13,186 nt of DNA, taken from assembly GCA_006515795.1 (NCBI GenBank), contig VFMC01000146.1:1-13186 (forward strand). Direction: 5' to 3'. This document shows positions 1-6,354 of this stretch, piece by piece; within the stretch, counting starts at the first letter, position 1; the number at the start of each line of letters is the position of its first letter. The translations under genes and the position numbers were made by a program. The notes beneath the pieces were generated by a model. It ran no database searches. It saw nothing but the letters and a program-made list of their open reading frames with translations, and was not told where the DNA came from. Source of the DNA: Acidimicrobiaceae bacterium (lineage in GTDB: Bacteria; Actinomycetota; Acidimicrobiia; Acidimicrobiales; Ilumatobacteraceae).

Positions 1-910
1 CGCGGGCGCGCTCGGCCAGGCGGCGTGCAGCCTTGCCGATTCGGCCGATCTGGCGAACCAACGCATCGCGGGCAACCTCGGCTTCGGCGGTGAGACCCTG
101 CAGCGATTCGACCTTCCACCACTTCATCACAACCGGCTCGAGGATCTGATCGTGGTGCTGCAGCAGGTTGTACAGACCGCCCTTGGCGATCGCGTCGGCG
201 TGCTGCTTGAACCCGGGAATGCCGGTGCCGGGCATCTCGAACTCGCGCACCTGGCGTTCGATCGCGGGGAGCACCAGTGAAGGGGCGATCTCGAGCGCAG
301 CCGAGGTGATGTCGCGGTAGAAGAGGAAGTGGAAGTTCTCGTCGGCAGCGACCCGGCCGAGCATCTCGTAGCCGGCCTTGCCCACCGGGTGGTCGCCGAG
401 TGACTCCATCAGGGCCCGGCCGGTGTTGCGATGGGCGATGCGCGTGGCGAGCTCCTGCAACGCCACGTAGACGAAGCCGTCGATCGCCGACTCCGGATCT
501 GGGACCTGGCCGCCAGACATCTGCGACATCCGCCCGTCCTCGAGCGTCTTCGGGTCGAGCGTGCGGGTGACGGTGAGGTAATCACGCATCGCGATCGAGT
601 GCCGTGCTTCTTCGGCAGTCCACCGATGCGACCACTCGCGCCAGATGCCGGTGCGCCCGAACATGCGGTCGATGGTCTGGAAGTAGTAGGGCAGGTTGTC
701 CTCGGTGAGGAGGTTGACGAACAGCGCGCTGCGCACCGCTGCTGGAAGCGGCACCTCCTGGGGATCCCAGTCGCGCCCCGGTTCGAAGTCTCTGCCCATG
801 CTCCACGGTACGAACTCGTGCGGGTACCACGGTTTGCAGGTTTCGTAGTGGCGCGTCGTGAGGTTCTCGGCGACTGGGGTGAGCTCGTGCAGCAGGCCGG
901 CCTCGTTCAT
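1..910 (-). CDS. acyl-ACP desaturase (ferritin-like diiron), C-terminus cut by window edge
   Basis: Soluble fatty-acid desaturase of the plant stearoyl-ACP / mycobacterial DesA type, which introduces a double bond into an ACP-bound acyl chain using O2 and reduced ferredoxin. The frame is open from ATG 910-908 to the left edge (303 codons). All six expected iron ligands are visible: E70 in LLTEDNLPYY, E101 and H104 in TAEEARH, E153 in LQELATRIAHRNTG, and E191 and H194 in AADENFHFLFY. The missing end is probably short, since family members run about 275-340 residues. ATG 910 fits the conserved N-terminus and lies 7 nt after a TAGTCT box, suggesting a leaderless mRNA. A perfect inverted repeat upstream suggests TetR-type repression. 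The gene follows the HAD-PlsC gene by 62 bp in the same direction, so both may serve membrane lipid synthesis. The family is certain; substrate and double-bond position are unknown. Confidence 0.93.
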   Translation of the reverse strand, partial: MNEAGLLHELTPVAENLTTRHYETCKPWYPHEFVPWSMGRDFEPGRDWDPQEVPLPAAVRSALFVNLLTEDNLPYYFQTIDRMFGRTGIWREWSHRWTAEEARHSIAMRDYLTVTRTLDPKTLEDGRMSQMSGGQVPDPESAIDGFVYVALQELATRIAHRNTGRALMESLGDHPVGKAGYEMLGRVAADENFHFLFYRDITSAALEIAPSLVLPAIERQVREFEMPGTGIPGFKQHADAIAKGGLYNLLQHHDQILEPVVMKWWKVESLQGLTAEAEVARDALVRQIGRIGKAARRLAERAR

Positions 911-917
911 GGAAGTC

Positions 918-923
918 AGACTA
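918..923 (-). promoter_or_regulatory. -10 box of the desaturase (leaderless)
   Basis: TAGTCT on the minus strand is followed by 7 nt and then the ATG at 910. This matches the actinobacterial TAnnnT arrangement in which transcription starts at the start codon. No Shine-Dalgarno sequence is visible before the ATG, which fits. I found no convincing -35 hexamer. Confidence 0.5.
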
Positions 924-939
924 CCTACCGGTCGGTAGG
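924..939. promoter_or_regulatory. TetR-type operator palindrome upstream of the desaturase
   Basis: CCTACCG-GT-CGGTAGG is a perfect inverted repeat with 7-bp arms and a 2-bp centre. Size, symmetry and the CCGGTCGG core are typical of TetR-family operators in actinobacteria. It abuts the predicted -10 box, so a bound repressor would occlude RNA polymerase. TetR regulators of desaturases are known (DesT of Pseudomonas aeruginosa controls desCB). No TetR gene is in the window, so the regulator and its ligand are unknown. Confidence 0.65.
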
Positions 940-972
940 GGCGGTGGACACCGGAACGATCAGCCGGAAAGA

Positions 973-2448
973 TCAGTCGGTACCAGGCCGGCGCCCGCTC
1001 TCGCGTTCGGTGTCGCCGCGGTGACCTGCCGGCAGGGCAAGTGCCAGCTCCTCCGCCGTCGGCTCGTGCTTGGTGCGGCTCTCCTCGGGGAGCAAGGCCA
1101 TGATCGCCTTCATGATCTTCTTGGTGTCGGCATCGGCGTCCTTGTGCTTCAGCTCGACGGCCGCACCGACACGGATGCGCACCAGCGGCGGATCGACGAG
1201 GTTGAGCACGTTCGGCAGCCTGGCCGAGCGAGGCCAGACCTTCTCGGTGCCCCACAGCCCGACGGGGATGACGGGCGCCCCCGACATCGCGGCCAGCCTG
1301 GCCGCCCCCCACCGCCCCTTGAGCTTGGGATCGAAGAACGCGCGTCCACGAGGAATGGTGCCCTGCGGCATCAACGCCACGAGGTCGCCATTCGCCAAGG
1401 CCTCGGCCGCGGCCTGCAACGGCTCGTCGGAGCCGGTGCCGCGGTCGACGCGGATGCCACCCATGGCCGTGGCGATCTGACCGAGCACCGGAGCGTCGAA
1501 GACCTCCTTCTTGCCGAGGAACCGGATGGTGCGGTCGGTCTTGGCGATCATCAGCGCCAGCGCCGCCGAGTCGAAGTAGCTGCGGTGGTTGCCGACGACT
1601 ATCGCCGGGCCCGAGCCCGGGATGTTGGCGGTGCCGTCGATGTCGAACTTCGCATAAGGGAAGAAGAAAGGGTGGGTGAAGCTCAACGCGAGCTTCTGGA
1701 TCTCCATGTTGACGACCGGGATCTTCGCCATGCCGATGCCTCCCTCTGGTGTTGATTCGGCCCCCGCGGGCGCTGACAGGTCGAGCGTGGGCCAACGCCG
1801 TGCCGCGGCCATCAGCACCATCCGCGGATCGGGGTTGACGACGAATGGATGGCCCACCGCGGCCAGCAGCGGGGTGTCGTACACGCTGTCGCTGTAGGCG
1901 AAGCTCTCATCCATGGAGATGTTGTTGCGTTCGGCCCAGGCCTTCACCGCGGCGAGCTTGCCGGTGCTCCACACGAACGGGCCGGCGATGGTGCCGTCGT
2001 AGGTTCCGTCGGCGTTCACTCCGTAGCGCGTGGCGACCACATCGTCGAGACCGAGCAGATCGGCGAGCGGCTTCACCAGGTCGTAGGGAGTGGTGGTGGC
2101 CATCACGACGGCCCGACCGGCGGCCCGGTGCTCGGCGAACAGGGGCGCGGCCAGCGGCTGGACCATGTCTCGCAGGTCGGCAGCAGCCAGCTGTGCGGCA
2201 CCCTGAACTGCCGCCCGCGACCGGCCCTTCGCCAACGAGGCGGCCTGGCGGGCCAGCGCCATCGACGGCAGCGTCTCACCGACGGCGTTGAACAACCGGT
2301 ACAGCAACGATTCGCCGGGGATCGAGTGGCTCACCAACCCCGCTGTTCTCATTGCCCGCGAGAACACCTCGCCCGAAGCCCCGGCCAGAAGTGTTCGATC
2401 GAGGTCGAAGAAGGCAGCCCCCTGGGCCGGGGACGTCACGTCACTCAT
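973..2448 (-). CDS. bifunctional HAD-IB phosphatase / 1-acylglycerol-3-phosphate acyltransferase
   Basis: A 491-residue fusion. The N-terminal HAD-IB phosphatase has motif I FFDLDRTL (D15, D17), motif II near MATTT (116-120), K164, and motif IV YSDSVYD (185-191). From about residue 250 a PlsC acyltransferase follows, with block I GNHRSYFD (H288, D293: HX4D) and block III MPQGTIPRG (360-368), which bind acyl donor and lysophosphatidate. The architecture matches the mycobacterial fusion annotated as PlsC (Rv2483c type). The likely role is conversion of lysophosphatidate to phosphatidate at the membrane; the phosphatase substrate is unknown. The start is ATG 2448. The frame stays open 43 codons further upstream, but that stretch is low-complexity R/P/G translated from the tandem repeats. 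TACAGT lies 9 nt before the ATG, giving a nearly leaderless mRNA. The minus-strand RNA candidate lies just upstream. Confidence 0.9.
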   Translation of the reverse strand: MSDVTSPAQGAAFFDLDRTLLAGASGEVFSRAMRTAGLVSHSIPGESLLYRLFNAVGETLPSMALARQAASLAKGRSRAAVQGAAQLAAADLRDMVQPLAAPLFAEHRAAGRAVVMATTTPYDLVKPLADLLGLDDVVATRYGVNADGTYDGTIAGPFVWSTGKLAAVKAWAERNNISMDESFAYSDSVYDTPLLAAVGHPFVVNPDPRMVLMAAARRWPTLDLSAPAGAESTPEGGIGMAKIPVVNMEIQKLALSFTHPFFFPYAKFDIDGTANIPGSGPAIVVGNHRSYFDSAALALMIAKTDRTIRFLGKKEVFDAPVLGQIATAMGGIRVDRGTGSDEPLQAAAEALANGDLVALMPQGTIPRGRAFFDPKLKGRWGAARLAAMSGAPVIPVGLWGTEKVWPRSARLPNVLNLVDPPLVRIRVGAAVELKHKDADADTKKIMKAIMALLPEESRTKHEPTAEELALALPAGHRGDTERESGRRPGTD

Positions 2449-2457
2449 ACGCGGGCC

Positions 2458-2463
2458 ACTGTA
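2458..2463 (-). promoter_or_regulatory. -10 box of the HAD-PlsC gene
   Basis: TACAGT on the minus strand lies 9 nt before ATG 2448. It would start transcription within about 2 nt of the start codon. It sits downstream of the terminator-like hairpin at 2544-2574, so the gene need not depend on read-through from the RNA upstream. The -35 region falls at the edge of the tandem repeats and shows no clear hexamer. Confidence 0.45.
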
Positions 2464-2484
2464 GGCCAGCGCCTCGGGCGGAAG

Positions 2485-2534
2485 GAACGGGCCGGGGAAC
2501 CGGGCCGGGGAACCGGGGCGGGGAACCAGGCCAG
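2485..2534. repeat. 13-bp tandem repeat, about four units
   Basis: Consecutive units on the plus strand are GAACGGGCCGGG (2485-2496), GAACCGGGCCGGG (2497-2509), GAACCGGGGCGGG (2510-2522) and GAACCAGGCCAG (2523-2534). The array lies between the RNA terminator and the -10 box of the HAD-PlsC gene. It is non-coding by position: translated upstream of ATG 2448 it gives only a low-complexity R/P/G string. It could be a slippage-prone spacer or a multi-site binding region. Confidence 0.8.
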
Positions 2535-2658
2535 GAAAACGGGAAAGACCCCGCTTGGGGGAAGCGGGGCCTCTCAACCGAAACCCGATGGCGTGGGGGC
2601 ACCATCTCAGGGTTCTTGTCGAGCGATTCCTTGGGGGAAGGAATCGCCTCGATCAACA
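2534..2658 (-). ncRNA. candidate small RNA with three C5-loop hairpins (6C RNA-like)
   Basis: Read on the minus strand, three stem-loops follow one another. Hairpin 1 (2647-2623) is a perfect 10-bp stem, GCGATTCCTT/AAGGAATCGC, with loop CCCCC. Hairpin 2 (2614-2582) has a 5-bp AACCC/GGGTT base, a 3-nt bulge and a 7-bp upper stem with one G-U pair, with loop CCCCCA. Hairpin 3 (2574-2544) contains CCCCGCTT-CCCCC-AAGCGGGG, extends to about 13 pairs with G-U pairs, and is followed by TTTCCCGTTTTCC, making an intrinsic terminator. Hairpins 1 and 3 share the 11-nt apex CTTCCCCCAAG. A good promoter lies upstream, giving an RNA of about 115-125 nt starting near 2658. Actinobacterial 6C RNAs are defined by hairpins with C-rich loops (usually two, with six or more C). 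This one has three with five, so it is a variant or an analogue. A transcribed leader that attenuates the downstream HAD-PlsC gene is the alternative. Confidence 0.7.
2544..2574 (-). terminator. intrinsic terminator of the small RNA
   Basis: A minus-strand GC-rich stem of about 13 pairs (8 perfect central pairs, 2549-2556 with 2562-2569) is capped by CCCCC. T-rich TCTTTCCCGTTTTCC runs from 2548 to 2534. No coding gene ends here: both neighbouring genes start on either side and point away. The terminator therefore implies a short transcript begun inside this gap. Confidence 0.7.
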
Positions 2659-2664
2659 TGTGAA

Positions 2665-2693
2665 AGTATGCACGTGAACGAGTGATCTTTCAA
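2665..2693 (-). promoter_or_regulatory. promoter of the small RNA
   Basis: On the minus strand, TTGAAA (2693-2688) is followed by exactly 17 nt and then CATACT (2670-2665), close to the housekeeping sigma consensus TTGACA-17-TATAAT. An overlapping TAnnnT box, TACTTT (2668-2663), is also possible. The start would fall near 2658, about 10 nt before hairpin 1. This is the best -35/-10 pair I found in the window, as expected for an abundant small RNA. Confidence 0.6.
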
Positions 2694-2714
2694 GCTGTAT
2701 TCCTGGATAGTTGA

Positions 2715-2720
2715 TATCGT
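2715..2720 (+). promoter_or_regulatory. -10 box of the LysR gene (leaderless)
   Basis: TATCGT is followed by 8 nt and then ATG 2729. No Shine-Dalgarno sequence precedes the ATG. The box lies back-to-back with the small-RNA promoter (2665-2693), so LysR binding in this 60-bp stretch could affect both transcripts. Confidence 0.4.
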
Positions 2721-2728
2721 TTTTCGAG

Positions 2729-3673
2729 ATGGATCTCCGGCAGCTGTCGACCCTCGTCGCAATCGCCGATCATGGCTCGTTCTCTGCTGCCGCAAGAGCG
2801 CTCTACACCGTACAGTCAAACGTCAGCGGCCACATCTCGCGGCTGGAGAAGGAACTCGGCGTGACCCTCGTCGACCGTCAGCGCGGCGGACTCACCGACG
2901 ACGGGACCCTTGTGGTCGAGCGAGCACGCAGGGTGCTGCACGAGCTGGAGGACATCTCCGCCGACATGGCTTCTCGCGGTGACGAGGTCACCGGCGACGC
3001 CCGCTTCGGGTCGATCGGCACCACGGCGAGGTGGCTCCTCCCAACGCTGCTCACCCAGATGGAGCGAACCCACCCGGGTGTGCACGTGACCGTGCACGAG
3101 GGCAACACGACCGCGCTGGTGCCCCGTGTCGTATCCGGTCACCTCGATTCCGCAGTCGTCCACCTGCCGATCGACGATTCCGAGACCACGGTCCACCCGC
3201 TGTTCGCCGAAGATCTGGTGTTGCTCGTCCACACCAAGAACCCGCTGGCCCGAAACGACACAATCCGCCTGCCGGCGCTGGCCCAGGTTCCGCTGCTGCT
3301 GCCGCCAACGGGAACGGCGCTGCGCAGGATCATCGACCGCGCTGCCGGCGCGGTCGACACGTCGCTCATCGCCCAGGCCGAGATCGACGGCGTTCGCCTG
3401 CTCGCATCGCTGGCCTTCGAGGGATACGGAGCCGCGATCGTTCCAGCGACGGCGATCCCACGATGGCTGAAGGGCGACTTCAAGCGCATCGCCGTGCCCG
3501 AGCTGCCGCGGCGCGTGGTGGGGTGGGTGCAGCGCAAGCGGCCACTCCCAAGCGCGCCCACCAAGGCGTTGCTCGAAGTGCTCCGCGAGATCATCGAGAA
3601 GCAGGGCCCGAAGCAGCCCGGCGTGCATGTTGGCGCCGATGCGTTTCCATTCGGGGGCGGCCGCATCACCTAG
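2729..3673 (+). CDS. LysR-family transcriptional regulator
   Basis: A 314-residue DNA-binding regulator. Residues 1-60 form the winged helix-turn-helix, starting with the classic MDLRQL and containing GSFSAAARAL and SGHISRLEKELGVTL. A coiled linker follows (about 60-85), then a periplasmic-binding-protein-like effector domain (about 90-300). ATG 2729 is chosen because MDLRQL is the usual LysR N-terminus; an in-frame TTG at 2711 would add six residues. The gene is divergent from the small RNA and the HAD-PlsC gene, the usual position for a LysR protein that controls a divergent promoter. It ends 20 bp before the carboxyltransferase gene, which it may also control. The ligand cannot be read from the sequence. 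The tail after about residue 295 (GPKQPG...GGGRIT) is unlike the family core and probably disordered. Confidence 0.92.
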   Translation: MDLRQLSTLVAIADHGSFSAAARALYTVQSNVSGHISRLEKELGVTLVDRQRGGLTDDGTLVVERARRVLHELEDISADMASRGDEVTGDARFGSIGTTARWLLPTLLTQMERTHPGVHVTVHEGNTTALVPRVVSGHLDSAVVHLPIDDSETTVHPLFAEDLVLLVHTKNPLARNDTIRLPALAQVPLLLPPTGTALRRIIDRAAGAVDTSLIAQAEIDGVRLLASLAFEGYGAAIVPATAIPRWLKGDFKRIAVPELPRRVVGWVQRKRPLPSAPTKALLEVLREIIEKQGPKQPGVHVGADAFPFGGGRIT

Positions 3674-3681
3674 TCGAAGTC

Positions 3682-3687
3682 TAGGGT
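3682..3687 (+). promoter_or_regulatory. -10 box of the carboxyltransferase gene
   Basis: TAGGGT in the 20-bp gap after LysR is followed by 6 nt and then GTG 3694. It would allow a leaderless transcript independent of LysR. The same bases (AGGG) could instead act as a weak ribosome-binding site in a LysR-carboxyltransferase operon. Confidence 0.35.
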
Positions 3688-3693
3688 GACCCC

Positions 3694-4932
3694 GTGCCGC
3701 TATCGATCCGCGCCGGTGTGCCATCCGTGGTCGACATCGAGGTCCGCGACATCGACGACCGACCGGTCGTCTGGGTCGACGTCGACAGCACCGACCGCCA
3801 GGGCGCGCTCTCTTCGACTTCCTCGTCACAGGGGTGGGGCCAAGCGGCCCGCGCGATCGCCGACTGTTCGGGAGTCGTGCCGGTGCTGATGATCGTCGAC
3901 GGCCCCGCGGTGAGCGGCCCGGCGTTGCTCATCGGTCTTGCCGACCTCGTGGTGATGACATCCGATTCCTACGCGTTCGTCAGCGGGCCGACGATGGTGG
4001 CCGAGTTCACCGGCGTGGCGATCGACAACGAGGAGCTGGGCGGACCCTCCAGCCATGCGCGGTACTCCGGAGCGGCCAGCCTGGTGGCCGGCGATCTCGA
4101 CGCCGCCGCCGAGATGATCGCCAACCTGCTCGCCTACCTCCCTGCGCACAACGACGAGGAACCGCCGACCTGGCCCACCGACGACTCGATCGACCGGTCG
4201 ACGCCGGAGGCGGGCGCGCTGATGCCCACCACGTCGACCGGCAGCTACGACGTCCGCGACGTGATCAAGGCGATCGTCGACGACGCCGAGATCCTCGAGC
4301 TGCGCCCCCGCTGGGCGTCCAACGTGGTGACTGCGTTCGCCACCATCGGAGGCCTCCCCGTCGGGGTGGTTGCCAACCAACCGATCTCGCTCGCCGGCAC
4401 GCTCGACATCCCGGCCTCGCAGAAGGCCGCTCGGTTCGTGACGTTCTGCGATGCGTTCAACCTGCCGATCATCACCTTCGTCGACACCCCCGGCTTCTAT
4501 CCGGGCAAGGATCTCGAATGGCGGGGCATGATCCGCCACGGGGCACAGCTCGTGTTCGCCTATGGCCGCGCCACCGTGCCCCGCATCTGCGTCGTGTTGC
4601 GCAAGAGCTACGGCGGCGCGTACATCGTGATGGACTCGAAGAAGATGGGCAACGATCTCTGCGTGGCCTGGCCGTGGGCCGAGCTCGCGGTGATGGGTGC
4701 CGGGCAGGCCGCGGCCATCTTGCAACGTCGGGCCACGCCAGAGGAGCGGGCCGTGTTCGAAGCCGAGTACGCGGCGCGGTTGCTCAACCCCTACATCGCC
4801 GCCGAGCGCGGCTACATCGACGCAGTCATCGAACCAGCCGAGACCCGCTCGGTCATCGGCCACGCGCTGCTCACCCTCATCGACAAGCGCGAGCGCCTGC
4901 AGCCACGCCCCCACGACAACACCCCACTCTGA
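3694..4932 (+). CDS. acyl-CoA carboxylase carboxyltransferase homologue with shortened N-terminal domain
   Basis: A 412-residue member of the crotonase-like carboxyltransferase family (PccB/AccD), whose members transfer a carboxyl group from biotin to acyl-CoA. The C-terminal half is well conserved: LAGTLDIPASQKAARFV (232-249), FVDTPGFYPG (262-271), IRHGAQLVFAY (280-290), RKSYGGAYIVMDSKKMGND (303-321, with the YGGAY oxyanion loop) and VAWPWAELAVMGA (324-336). The N-terminal half is about 100 residues shorter than PccB (about 510-540 residues). It lacks the DSGGARIQEG-type segment, and the usual GPCAGGAVYSPA-type loop appears as DGPAVSGPALLIGLADL (69-85). The upstream gene ends 20 bp away, so no N-terminal coding sequence has been lost by frameshift here. 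No biotin carboxylase or biotin carrier gene is in the window. It may be a divergent enzyme with a reduced acyl-CoA site or a partner subunit. Confidence 0.82.
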   Translation: MPLSIRAGVPSVVDIEVRDIDDRPVVWVDVDSTDRQGALSSTSSSQGWGQAARAIADCSGVVPVLMIVDGPAVSGPALLIGLADLVVMTSDSYAFVSGPTMVAEFTGVAIDNEELGGPSSHARYSGAASLVAGDLDAAAEMIANLLAYLPAHNDEEPPTWPTDDSIDRSTPEAGALMPTTSTGSYDVRDVIKAIVDDAEILELRPRWASNVVTAFATIGGLPVGVVANQPISLAGTLDIPASQKAARFVTFCDAFNLPIITFVDTPGFYPGKDLEWRGMIRHGAQLVFAYGRATVPRICVVLRKSYGGAYIVMDSKKMGNDLCVAWPWAELAVMGAGQAAAILQRRATPEERAVFEAEYAARLLNPYIAAERGYIDAVIEPAETRSVIGHALLTLIDKRERLQPRPHDNTPL

Positions 4933-4959
4933 GCCCGGCCCGCCGCTGGGCGCGGCCGC

Positions 4960-4965
4960 TAGTCT
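4960..4965 (+). promoter_or_regulatory. possible -10 box of citrate synthase
   Basis: TAGTCT, identical to the box before the desaturase, lies in the 88-bp gap. It would start an mRNA near 4972 with a leader of about 50 nt. Unlike most genes here, citrate synthase also has a strong Shine-Dalgarno sequence (GAGGGAG, 5010-5016), so it is translated from a conventional leader. Confidence 0.35.
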
Positions 4966-5020
4966 CGTCGCCGGGGAGCAAGCCCCGCTTCAGCACATTT
5001 GTGTCAATCGAGGGAGAAAC

Positions 5021-6289
5021 GTGCCCGACACCATCACCATCACCGACGACCGAACCGGCAAGACGGTGACCGTCCCGATCACCGACGGCGTCTTTCCTGC
5101 GTCGGCCGTGCGCGAGCTCGATCCGTCGCTGTACATCTACGACCCGGCGTACATGCAGACAGCGGCGTGCAAGAGCGCAATCACCTTCCTCGACGGTGAT
5201 GCCGGCATCTTGCGTTACCGCGGCTACCCCATCGAGCAACTCGCCGAGCACAGCACCTACCTCGAGGTCGCCTACCTGCTGCTCAACGGCGAGCTCCCCG
5301 ACGCGCAGCAGCTGGAGACGTGGACCGACGACGTCGTGCATCACACGTTCATCCACGAGAACATGCGCAAGCGATTCGTCGACGGCTTCCACTACGACGC
5401 CCACCCGATGGGCATGCTGGTCAGCTCGATGGCCGCGCTCGGCACGTTCTACAACGACGCCAAGGACATCCACGACAAGGCCACCCGCGACAAGCAGATC
5501 CTTCGTCTCATCGCCAAGATGCCCACGTTGGCGGCGATGTGCTATCGGTTCTCGGTCGGCCTGCCGTTCGTCTACCCGAACAACGACCTGTCGTTCCCGG
5601 CCAACTTCCTCAACATGATGTGGAAGATCGGCGACTACGACCTCGACCCCCGGCTCGAGCGAGCGATGGACGTGCTGTTCATACTCCACGCCGACCACGA
5701 GCAGAACTGCGGCACCACGGCGATGCGGGTGGTCGGATCGAGCCATGCCGATCCGTACTCGTCAGCGGCGGCCGCGGCGGCGGCGCTCTACGGCCCGCTC
5801 CACGGTGGCGCCAACGAGGCCGTCGTGCGGATGCTCTCCGACATCGGCCACATCGACAACGTCCCTGCTTTCATCGAAGAAGTGAAAGGTGGCAAGGGCG
5901 GCCGGTTGATGGGCTTCGGTCACCGCGTGTACAAGAACTACGACCCGCGGGCCACGATCATCAAGCAGACCGCGTACGAGGTGTTCGAGGTGACAGGGAA
6001 GAACCCGTTGCTCGACATCGCACTGAAGCTCGAAGAGGTGGCGCTGAGCGACCCGTACTTCGCCGATCGCAAGCTCTACCCGAACGTCGACTTCTACTCC
6101 GGCCTCATCTATCAGGCGCTCGGCTTCCCGGTGGCGATGTTCACGGTGCTGTTCGCGATCCCCCGCAGCGTCGGGTGGCTCGCCCACTGGCAGGAGCTGA
6201 TCGGCGACAAGGAGCAGAAGATCAGCAGGCCGCGTCAGTGGTACTCCGGCTCCGAGGCGCGCGACTACGTGCCGCTCAGCAGCCGCTGA
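5021..6289 (+). CDS. gltA: citrate synthase, bacterial type II (hexameric type)
   Basis: Condenses acetyl-CoA with oxaloacetate to citrate in the TCA cycle. The 422 residues match the length of bacterial type II enzymes (E. coli GltA 427). Catalytic residues are in place: H223/H226 in ILHADHEQN, H261 in GPLHGGANE, H301 in GFGHRVYKNYDPR and D357 in VDFYSGLIY, equivalent to E. coli H226, H264, H305 and D362. The RPRQWYSG motif (403-410) lies near the end. The N-terminal beta domain (about 1-50) and GDAGILRYRGYPIEQLAE (59-76) are typical of type II. GTG 5021 is chosen because GAGGGAG lies 4 nt upstream and the protein then begins at the family N-terminus; the frame is open further upstream but non-homologous. 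It follows the carboxyltransferase by 88 bp in the same direction. The family is certain. Confidence 0.95.
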   Translation: MPDTITITDDRTGKTVTVPITDGVFPASAVRELDPSLYIYDPAYMQTAACKSAITFLDGDAGILRYRGYPIEQLAEHSTYLEVAYLLLNGELPDAQQLETWTDDVVHHTFIHENMRKRFVDGFHYDAHPMGMLVSSMAALGTFYNDAKDIHDKATRDKQILRLIAKMPTLAAMCYRFSVGLPFVYPNNDLSFPANFLNMMWKIGDYDLDPRLERAMDVLFILHADHEQNCGTTAMRVVGSSHADPYSSAAAAAAALYGPLHGGANEAVVRMLSDIGHIDNVPAFIEEVKGGKGGRLMGFGHRVYKNYDPRATIIKQTAYEVFEVTGKNPLLDIALKLEEVALSDPYFADRKLYPNVDFYSGLIYQALGFPVAMFTVLFAIPRSVGWLAHWQELIGDKEQKISRPRQWYSGSEARDYVPLSSR

Positions 6290-6310
6290 CCACCGCAGCA
6301 GTACGAACGA

Positions 6311-6345
6311 CGAACGAAACATCCCCGAAACTCTCGCTTCGTTCG
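6311..6345 (+). terminator. possible hairpin after citrate synthase
   Basis: CGAACGAA (6311-6318) and TTCGTTCG (6338-6345) can pair as a perfect 8-bp stem around a 19-nt loop, 22 bp after the stop codon. The stem is not especially GC-rich and no T-run follows, so it is at best a weak terminator or an RNA-stability element. Confidence 0.3.
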
Positions 6346-6354
6346 CTTCCCGCC

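Noticed and set aside
958..980. Direct repeat GATCAGCCGG / GATCAGTCGG spaced 13 bp
   Set aside because: Only two imperfect copies, one overlapping the end of the HAD-PlsC gene. It does not align with the desaturase promoter elements, so chance is likely.
2449..2577. 43-codon N-terminal extension of the HAD-PlsC protein
   Set aside because: The extension is translated tandem repeat and terminator sequence, has no homology logic, and lies upstream of a good -10 box placed for ATG 2448.
2544..2650. Reading the hairpins as a plus-strand RNA with GGGGG loops, or as a terminator for a plus-strand gene
   Set aside because: No plus-strand gene ends upstream, no T-run follows the hairpins in that direction, and the consensus promoter and T-rich tail both point to the minus strand.
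2816..3829. Minus-strand frame of 337 codons opposite LysR
   Set aside because: It runs antisense through a clear LysR gene, and its composition (R, G, Q, H repeats) is that of a GC shadow.
3826..4914. Long minus-strand frame (362 codons) opposite the carboxyltransferase
   Set aside because: It is a shadow of GC-rich codon bias. The product is rich in G/R/D/H with no recognisable motif, while the plus-strand frame has clear family motifs.
4972..4990. GGGG-AGCAA-CCCC-type inverted repeat before citrate synthase
   Set aside because: Four to five pairs in a 66%-type GC context is expected by chance; no T-run follows, and it lies inside the probable leader.
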